Source of the DNA: Pseudomonadota bacterium | GTDB lineage: Bacteria > Desulfobacterota > Desulfobulbia > Desulfobulbales > JAGXFP01 | Direction: 5' to 3' | Assembly (NCBI GenBank): GCA_030673265.1 | Contig: DAOVJK010000080.1 | Coordinates: forward strand, 1 to 10,780 | Length of the DNA: 10,780 nucleotides | Part shown: one piece after another, positions 6,253 to 10,780 of the stretch | Layout: every line of letters begins with the position of its first letter | How positions within the stretch are numbered: the stretch's first letter is position 1 | Notes under the pieces: model-generated | The model's input: only the letters and a program-made list of their open reading frames with translations | What the model was told of the DNA's origin: nothing | Database searches by the model: none | Translations under genes and position numbers: made by a program

Positions 6253-6777
6253 TTGATTAGTAGAGCAAAAAACTTTTTCAGCTTGGCGCTGGGCGCATTG
6301 ATTCTGATCCTGGCCCTGGCTTGTCAAGACCAGCCGGCCAATAATGTTGGGGACTGCCAACCTACAGCCTATGACGAGATCGGCCCCTTTTATCGGCCAA
6401 ATGCCCCGCTTAGATCAACCGTCGGCAAGGGCTATCTCCTCGAAGGTAGGGTCCGGTCGGTCAGCGGCTGTCAGCCCCTGCCGCGAGCCACCATCGAATT
6501 CTGGCTGGTCAATGAACAGGGCGAATATGATAAGGACCATCGGGCCACGGTGATCGCCGACCGGCAAGGCAGATACCAGTTCGAGAGCAACCGACCGAGC
6601 GACTATGTGGGCCGGTTGCCCCATATCCATATCAGGGTTGCCGGCCAAGGTCACGAAACCCTGATTACCCAACACTATCCGGAAAAGGGCAAAGCTACTG
6701 CCCGTTTCGATATGTTCCTGGCGGAATCAGTGACGGCTGGGGACTGGAAGGTACTGGAGCCTTTTCTTGCCCGGTAG
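6253..6777 (+). CDS. Exported intradiol ring-cleavage dioxygenase-like protein
   Basis: A 174-residue protein with an N-terminal export segment (8-23) ending ALAC, so Cys24 may be lipidated, although the lipobox is imperfect (Ala at -3). The mature part shows the intradiol dioxygenase beta-sandwich family: GPFYRP (44-49), an A-IEFWL strand (79-85), then candidate Fe(III) ligands Tyr92 (GEYD), Tyr118 (DYVGR), His124 and His126 (PHIHIRV). All four ligands of this mononuclear non-heme iron family thus seem present. Well-studied members open catechol rings using O2; small exported members are mostly of unknown substrate. The start is TTG at 6253: AGGAG lies 10 nt upstream, an in-frame stop lies further upstream, and the resulting signal segment is complete. 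It is followed after 5 nt by the convergent yedI-like gene. Family is clear; catalysis is inferred. Confidence 0.8.
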   Translation: MISRAKNFFSLALGALILILALACQDQPANNVGDCQPTAYDEIGPFYRPNAPLRSTVGKGYLLEGRVRSVSGCQPLPRATIEFWLVNEQGEYDKDHRATVIADRQGRYQFESNRPSDYVGRLPHIHIRVAGQGHETLITQHYPEKGKATARFDMFLAESVTAGDWKVLEPFLAR

Positions 6778-6782
6778 TTAAA

Positions 6783-7676
6783 TCAAGGACGTTCTCCACT
6801 AGCCAATCTCGTTGCCTTAGCTAAGTGCATTACCACCAGCAACATCGCCCCTACGATCAATCCGGCAACCAGCTCAGCAGCCAAAGGGGGGATGGGCGCC
6901 AAAGCGTGGTGAACCGCCTCGATGTTGTGCACAAACATTCCTCCCCCAACCAGCAACATCGCAACGGTGCCGATGATGCCCAGCAAACGAATAACTCTCG
7001 GTAGCGAAGCCACCAGGAGTTCTCCGCCGAATCGCATGCTGCGTGCGCCAAAGCCCTTTACGGATGCCGCACGTTCAATCAGATAACACCCGGTGTCATC
7101 CATACGCACCAGAAGCGCCACCAGACCGTAGACTCCAACTGTTGCAAGCAGGGCGATAATACTGACAACCATGACCTGGATAGTTAACGTCTGCTCAATC
7201 ACCGTCTCCAGCGCAATGACAACAATCTCGATTGAGAGAATGAAATCGGTACGTACCGCTGCTTTGATCTTTGCGGCTTCACGCTGCACAATCTCGTGCG
7301 GAGCCTCCGATTCCTCCTTGGCAATGATCTTTATCGTCTCGTGCCCAACGAACCACTCATAGACCTTTTCCGTTCCCTCGAAACTGAGATAGGCACCCCC
7401 AATCAGCAATATGGGCACAATCAACCAGGGCATGTAGGCGCTCAACAAGAACGCAACAGGTAAAATAATCGCTTTGTTGAGTAGCGAGCCTTTGGTAATC
7501 GCCCAGATAACCGGCAGTTCCCGCGAAGCATGAAAGCCGGTCGCTTTCTCGGCATTTACCGCCAGATCGTCACCTAGGAGCGCTGCCGTTTTTTTTGCAG
7601 CAACCTTGCTCATTACTGCGGTGTCATCGAGCAGCATCGCCACATCATCAAGAATCGCAAAAATTCCACTTGCCAT
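6783..7676 (-). CDS. yedI: YedI/DUF808 family inner-membrane protein
   Basis: A 297-residue membrane protein that matches E. coli YedI (about 305 residues) in order and sequence. The N-terminal block has LDD, MSKVAAKKTAALLGDDLAVN (22-41), SRELPVIWAITKGSL (51-65). Hydrophobic segments lie near 66-98, 146-190, 229-250 and 262-286, separated by the conserved RTDFILS (142-148) and VGVYGLVALLVRMDD (180-194). The function of the family is unknown; it is a polytopic inner-membrane protein. The ATG is at 7676-7674 with only a weak upstream AAGAG. Its 3' end meets the dioxygenase-like gene with 5 nt between stops, too little for a separate terminator. A dyad and possible promoter lie upstream at 7704-7746. 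There is no evident link to the sensor modules. Confidence 0.92.
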   Translation of the reverse strand: MASGIFAILDDVAMLLDDTAVMSKVAAKKTAALLGDDLAVNAEKATGFHASRELPVIWAITKGSLLNKAIILPVAFLLSAYMPWLIVPILLIGGAYLSFEGTEKVYEWFVGHETIKIIAKEESEAPHEIVQREAAKIKAAVRTDFILSIEIVVIALETVIEQTLTIQVMVVSIIALLATVGVYGLVALLVRMDDTGCYLIERAASVKGFGARSMRFGGELLVASLPRVIRLLGIIGTVAMLLVGGGMFVHNIEAVHHALAPIPPLAAELVAGLIVGAMLLVVMHLAKATRLASGERP

Positions 7677-7703
7677 AACTTTAAACTCTTATCCGTACAG
7701 GTG

Positions 7704-7733
7704 TTTATAGATACCCTTTGCGGATGCCGTTAA
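7704..7733 (-). promoter_or_regulatory. Promoter candidate for the yedI-like gene
   Basis: Read on the minus strand, TTAACG (7733-7728, four of six -35 bases) and TATAAA (7709-7704, five of six -10 bases) are separated by 18 nt. Transcription would start about 20 to 30 nt before the ATG at 7676. The -35 box lies inside the dyad at 7722-7746. Confidence 0.35.
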
Positions 7734-7746
7734 ATAACGGGCATCC
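7722..7746. promoter_or_regulatory. Imperfect 11-bp dyad upstream of the yedI-like gene
   Basis: GGATGCCGTTA (7722-7732) and TAACGGGCATCC (7735-7746) are complementary except for one extra G. No T-run follows on either strand, so this is not an intrinsic terminator. Because it overlaps the candidate -35 box, it may be an operator for a repressor of the yedI-like gene; a hairpin in a longer leader is the alternative. Confidence 0.4.
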
Positions 7747-7886
7747 AGTTTAATGACATTCTTCACGGTCTCATATTTTCTTATCGTTTATTCACATAAC
7801 TTAATAGCTTTTCAGCAAAACATCATGGCCAACGACTTAATTAACTAACAACCAAGGATTGCTCATCTAAAAAAAGGGGTAAGTGC

Positions 7887-7931
7887 CGGTTTGAAGCATG
7901 TTGCCAATATTTGTTGGTTGGGCCACCCCAG
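7887..7931 (+). repeat. Possible dispersed repeat, copy D
   Basis: CGGTTTGAAGC and GCCAATA-TT in this stretch match 1838-1862 (CGGTTTAAGC and GGCCAATAATT) at nearly the same spacing, and a CC-rich tail (CCACCCCAGA) follows. The central AATAATT core is changed to AATATTT. This is the weakest of the four copies. Confidence 0.25.
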
Positions 7932-7938
7932 ATGTGAC

Positions 7939-8036
7939 CTTATCCTTTGATTAGACTGAGTTCCGACTCCTGAAATTTCCGGCCTAAGCCCGTTAGACTC
8001 CGAGTAAGACAAGGGATAAGACCCGCCGGGTTTTTT
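7939..8036 (+). ncRNA. Candidate structured RNA or regulatory leader
   Basis: CTTATCCTTTG (7939-7949) pairs with CAAGGGATAAG (8010-8020) over 11 contiguous positions with one G-U. The 60 nt enclosed contain small hairpins: GAGT-TCCG-ACTC (7958-7969), GGC-CTAA-GCC (7981-7990) and ACT-CCG-AGT (7997-8005). TTAGACT occurs twice (7951-7957, 7993-7999), so alternative pairings exist. The closing stem abuts an intrinsic terminator (8018-8036). This layout fits a small RNA ending here, or a riboswitch/attenuator in the leader of the binding-protein gene that starts 130 nt later. It matches no RNA class I can name with confidence; CCGGCCTAA (7979-7987) recalls the c-di-GMP-I riboswitch, but the GCAAAG core of that class is absent. 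No clear promoter was found. Confidence 0.4.
8018..8036 (+). terminator. Intrinsic terminator candidate upstream of the second sensor module
   Basis: ACCC-GCC-GGGT (8021-8031), extendable to 7 bp with AAG/TTT, runs straight into six T residues (8031-8036). The stem is short but GC-rich at its core. Its first three bases (8018-8020) are also the end of the 11-bp stem of the RNA candidate, so the two structures could compete. No plus-strand gene lies immediately upstream. Confidence 0.5.
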
Positions 8037-8098
8037 AGTTGCCTTTTTACGGCCAGGACCGCAGTTAAAAATTAAAATTACCTTTTATGAAGAGTTTG

Positions 8099-8128
8099 TT
8101 GTTTAAGAAGATGTTTATTTGTAATAAT
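8099..8128 (+). promoter_or_regulatory. Weak promoter candidate for the second sensor module
   Basis: TTGTTT (8099-8104) is followed after 18 nt by AATAAT (8123-8128, five of six -10 bases). The -35 matches only its first three bases. The site would give a leader of about 30 nt. If it is real, the module can be transcribed independently of the terminator at 8018-8036. Confidence 0.3.
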
Positions 8129-8166
8129 AAGTAGATAGGATCTCAAATATCTTCGAGGGAGAAAAA

Positions 8167-9006
8167 ATGTTGACTCGCATTTTTGCATTAGTTTTTACCT
8201 TGTGCCTATTGCCATTCGCCCCGGAAGCTTTCGCTGGGGATTCTCTTTTGTTGTGGATTCATCCATATTTACCGGCCACCGAGCTGGTCAAACGCTTTAC
8301 GCCTCTGACAACTTATTTAAGTGCCGAGCTGGGTGTGACGGTTGAGATCAGAATCAAGAAAAGCTATCAGGCCCATATTGATTTTGTCGCTAGAGATCAG
8401 GCCGATCTCGCCTACTTGGGGCCGGTCAGTTACTTAAGGGCTTTCAATAAGACCGCTCCCCAGCCCCTTCTCGCCAGGCTCGAGGTCCGGGGGAAGCCGG
8501 TTTTTCATGGAATGATCATTGTCCGGCAGGATTCTCCCATACAGAAATTAAGTGATCTCAACGGTAAAAGTTTTGCTTTCGGGGATCCCAATTCGACTAT
8601 GAGTCATATTGTTCCCCGTGCCCATCTCAAAAAGGCTGGCATTGGCCTTGAAAGTCTCAGCCGGCATGAATTTCTGGGATCCCACCATGATGTCGCCCTG
8701 GGAGTTCTCGGCGGATATTTCGATGCCGGCGGGGTCAAAGAGGAGGTTTTTTACGAATATGAGAAAAGGGGGTTAAGGGTCCTGGCAAAAAGCCCGCCGA
8801 TTTCAGAGCATGTCTTTATGGCCAGATCCGATCTGGCGCCCGAACTGGTTGAGCGTTTGCGGAAGGCTTTCATGGCGGTCAATCAAGATCCCCAAAAAGA
8901 TAAAATCTTAAAATCCATAAAAAAATCGGTTACCGGATTTGCCCCGGTGGTTGACCGAGACTATGCCGAGCTACGGGAACTTATGAAATTCGCCGAGTCG
9001 TTATGA
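8167..9006 (+). CDS. PhnD-like periplasmic binding protein, second sensor module
   Basis: A 279-residue exported paralogue of the protein at 3221-4129. The signal peptide (1-23) ends EAFA before GDS. Shared family features are ADLAYLGPVSYLRAF (79-93), DSPIQKLSDLNGKSFAFG (122-139), the ligand loop NSTMS (142-146) and YFDAGGVKEE (184-193). The ligand loop reads STMS against STIG in the first paralogue, and the mature protein has no cysteine where the other has Cys144, so the two may bind different ligands. GAGGGAG 6 nt before the ATG supports the start. The stop overlaps the kinase start in ATGA, a sign of tight coupling. No transporter genes are adjacent, so ligand presentation to the kinase is the most likely role. 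Ligand unknown. Confidence 0.85.
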   Translation: MLTRIFALVFTLCLLPFAPEAFAGDSLLLWIHPYLPATELVKRFTPLTTYLSAELGVTVEIRIKKSYQAHIDFVARDQADLAYLGPVSYLRAFNKTAPQPLLARLEVRGKPVFHGMIIVRQDSPIQKLSDLNGKSFAFGDPNSTMSHIVPRAHLKKAGIGLESLSRHEFLGSHHDVALGVLGGYFDAGGVKEEVFYEYEKRGLRVLAKSPPISEHVFMARSDLAPELVERLRKAFMAVNQDPQKDKILKSIKKSVTGFAPVVDRDYAELRELMKFAESL

Positions 9007-10780
9007 GCCAAAAATCCTTCAAAAGTATTTACATCAGGGCTGTTGGTGCCATGATGTTATCGCTATTGTTTTTCCTGGCCGGTATTGATTGGTTTCTCAT
9101 TAACATGGAGCGCCAAAACCGGTTGGCCGAGACCAAAACCATTCTTAAGTATGAACTGGATGAGTCGGCCACACTTCTGGTTGAGCCGCTCTTGAAATTT
9201 AAGTTTGCCGATATTGAACAGTTTATTCACCTGTGGTCGAAGAACCATAAAGACGTCATCAGCTTTAAAGCGATAACCCCTCAAGGCTTGCTTTTCACCG
9301 ATTTTCAGAGAGAAACGGATAGTATTTTCCGGTTGGTTGAGGAAAAGAAAATCGTCTTTGAAGGCCGGCATCTCATGACCCTGATCTTGGAAAAAGATTA
9401 TTCCGAAACCGAGGCCATGCTGGCCCAACTGCGTAATTTCTCTATAGTCACGTCCTTGGGCATAACTTTTATTTTTGGGGTGGTCCTCTGGTTCATTTTC
9501 AGGTTTCTGGCCATCCGGCCCTTGGAATCTGAAATATGCCGCCGACAGCAGGCGGAAGAGGCACTTCAGGAAATCAACTTGAAACTGGAGGAGAAGGTCC
9601 GGGTCAGAACTAATGAGATTGAGAAAAAAAATCTGGATTTACTCGATGAGATCCGGGAGCGTGAGAGTGCGGAGCGAAGTCTTTCTGCCGAGAAGGAGCA
9701 GTTAGCCATTACCCTGCGCTCGATAGCTGATGGGGTTATCACAACTGATGTCAATGGTGATATTGTTTTGCTGAACAAGGTGGCTGAAAGACTCACCGGC
9801 TGGGGTCAGGAAGAAGCTGCTGGCAAAAATGTCAGCGAAGTTTTCCAGATCGGGGGTGAAACGAGTGGTGAAAATATCAAAAACCCGGTGGATCTAGCTC
9901 TTGATGATGGTCAGATCACAAGCATTGATAATTCCACTTTGATAACTAGAGAGGGTAAGGAGATAGCCGTTGCCGACAGCGGGGCGCCTATCCGTGATAA
10001 GAAGAGTCGTATTGTCGGGGGGGTCTTGGTTTTCAGGGATATTACTGATAAGTTGAGAACAGATGAAGAACTTCTCAAGATGAAAAAACTGGAGTCAGTC
10101 GGGGTCCTGGCTGGAGGGATAGCGCATGACTTTAACAATCTTTTGACGGCCATAATAGGCAATATAAATCTGGCTGGCCGGCTGGTAACCCCGGAAGACA
10201 AGATTGCCCAGCTGCTTGCCGGTGCTGAGAAAGCATCGCTGAGGGCACAGAATCTTACTCAGCAGTTGCTGACCATGGCCAAGGGCGGGGAACCGATTAA
10301 GGAAACGGCCTCAATAGCCGAGGTGATAACGGAGTCCGCTGATTTCGTCCTTCATGGCGGTAAATCCGATTACAAACTTGAGATGCCCGAAAACCTCTGG
10401 CTTGTTGAGGTAGACCGGGGCCAGGTGAGCCAGGTTGTCCAGAATCTTATTATCAATGCACGGCAGGCCATGCCGGGGGGGGGGACTATTCGCATCAGTT
10501 GTGAGAACCTTGAATCAACAGCTAATGAACAACCGGCCCCCCTGTTGCCCATGCAGAATAAATATGTCAAAATTTCAGTAACTGATTCCGGGGTAGGCAT
10601 GCCTGGAAATGTTATCGATAAGATATTCGATCCATATTTTTCAACTAAGCAGGAGGGCAGTGGTCTGGGCCTGGCCATTACCCATTCGATAATCAAGAAG
10701 AACAAGGGAACTATCACCGTCATATCCAAGCCTGGCGAGGGGACTACCTTTAATATCTATCTGCCGGTGTCTAAAGAAAA
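9003..10780 (+). CDS. PAS-containing membrane histidine kinase (3' end cut by window edge)
   Basis: An open frame of 592 codons that continues past the right edge. It starts at the ATG (9003-9005) overlapping the TGA of the binding-protein gene. Membrane segments lie at about 13-33 and 148-168 and enclose a periplasmic domain of about 115 residues. A long coiled coil (177-235) leads directly to a PAS domain (about 232-350) with no clear HAMP domain. The kinase core has His375 (GGIAHDFNN), N-box Asn481 and Asn485 (QNLIINARQAM), D-box DSGVG at 528-532, F-box DPYFSTK and GSGLGLA at 552-558. It ends in the strand FNIYLPV that closes the ATPase domain. The paralogous kinase at 4134 continues into a receiver, and one may follow here outside the window. 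Partner and output are unknown. Confidence 0.9.
   Translation, partial: MSQKSFKSIYIRAVGAMMLSLLFFLAGIDWFLINMERQNRLAETKTILKYELDESATLLVEPLLKFKFADIEQFIHLWSKNHKDVISFKAITPQGLLFTDFQRETDSIFRLVEEKKIVFEGRHLMTLILEKDYSETEAMLAQLRNFSIVTSLGITFIFGVVLWFIFRFLAIRPLESEICRRQQAEEALQEINLKLEEKVRVRTNEIEKKNLDLLDEIRERESAERSLSAEKEQLAITLRSIADGVITTDVNGDIVLLNKVAERLTGWGQEEAAGKNVSEVFQIGGETSGENIKNPVDLALDDGQITSIDNSTLITREGKEIAVADSGAPIRDKKSRIVGGVLVFRDITDKLRTDEELLKMKKLESVGVLAGGIAHDFNNLLTAIIGNINLAGRLVTPEDKIAQLLAGAEKASLRAQNLTQQLLTMAKGGEPIKETASIAEVITESADFVLHGGKSDYKLEMPENLWLVEVDRGQVSQVVQNLIINARQAMPGGGTIRISCENLESTANEQPAPLLPMQNKYVKISVTDSGVGMPGNVIDKIFDPYFSTKQEGSGLGLAITHSIIKKNKGTITVISKPGEGTTFNIYLPVSKE

Larger units (their letters stand above)
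7677..8166. other. 490-bp gene-free stretch between divergent genes
   Basis: No supported coding region is present. From left to right it holds: a minus-strand promoter candidate with an overlapping dyad (7704-7746) for the yedI-like gene; AT-rich DNA without clear signals (7747-7880); a possible dispersed-repeat copy (7887-7931); a candidate structured RNA with terminator (7939-8036); and an AT-rich leader with a weak promoter candidate and the strong ribosome site GAGGGAG directly before the second binding-protein gene. Confidence 0.6.

Noticed and set aside
7939..8036. Possible c-di-GMP-I (GEMM) riboswitch, suggested by CCGGCCTAA at 7979-7987 and ACTCCG at 7997-8002
   Set aside because: The invariant GCAAAG core and the GAAA tetraloop hairpin of that class are missing, so only an unnamed structured RNA is claimed.
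1..10780. tRNA, rRNA, CRISPR arrays, insertion sequences, phage or integrase genes
   Set aside because: Reading both strands showed no tRNA-like fold, regularly spaced repeats, transposase or integrase.

Overview
The window looks like a chromosomal segment from a Gram-negative, probably anaerobic bacterium. A 2-oxoacid:acceptor (ferredoxin-type) oxidoreductase subunit suggests anaerobic metabolism. An outer-membrane phospholipase A, exported binding proteins and a YedI-type membrane protein show a Gram-negative envelope. Large sensor kinases with the GGIAHDFNN H-box fit Desulfobacterota (former Deltaproteobacteria), but that placement is inference. Base composition is uneven: the left metabolic genes are GC-rich, while the first sensor module (3221-6080) is clearly more AT-rich.

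Layout. Positions 1-1555 (minus strand) hold the 5' part of a 2-oxoacid:acceptor oxidoreductase gamma subunit (cut by the left edge) and an amino-acid dehydrogenase of the Glu/Leu/Phe/Val family that starts with TTG. Together they could deaminate an amino acid and oxidise the resulting 2-oxoacid. A gene-free stretch (1556-1940) contains a perfect 17-bp dyad and a degenerate dispersed repeat. Positions 1941-2930 encode an outer-membrane phospholipase A (PldA-like) with an Asp at the place of the catalytic Asn and a long acidic insertion. Positions 3221-6080 hold the first two-gene sensor module: a PhnD-like periplasmic binding protein followed, 4 nt later, by a membrane hybrid histidine kinase with a C-terminal receiver domain. 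Next come an exported intradiol-dioxygenase-like protein (6253-6777) and, convergent with it, a YedI/DUF808 membrane protein (6783-7676, minus). After a 490-bp gene-free stretch that contains a candidate structured RNA ending in an intrinsic terminator, a second sensor module begins (8167-10780): another PhnD-like binding protein whose stop overlaps the start of a PAS-containing histidine kinase, which runs off the right edge.

How it fits together. Two paralogous pairs of PhnD-like binding protein and sensor kinase lie within 8 kb, neither with an ABC permease or ATPase beside it. The likely role of these binding proteins is to present a small periplasmic ligand to the partner kinase, as the PhnD-family protein AioX does for the kinase AioS in arsenite sensing. 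The ligand cannot be read from the sequence.

The least explained material is between the genes: a family of three or four degenerate ~40-bp repeats with the core AATAATT, a nested inverted repeat at 6126-6200, and the 7939-8036 RNA candidate. No tRNA, rRNA, CRISPR array, integrase or intact insertion sequence was seen.
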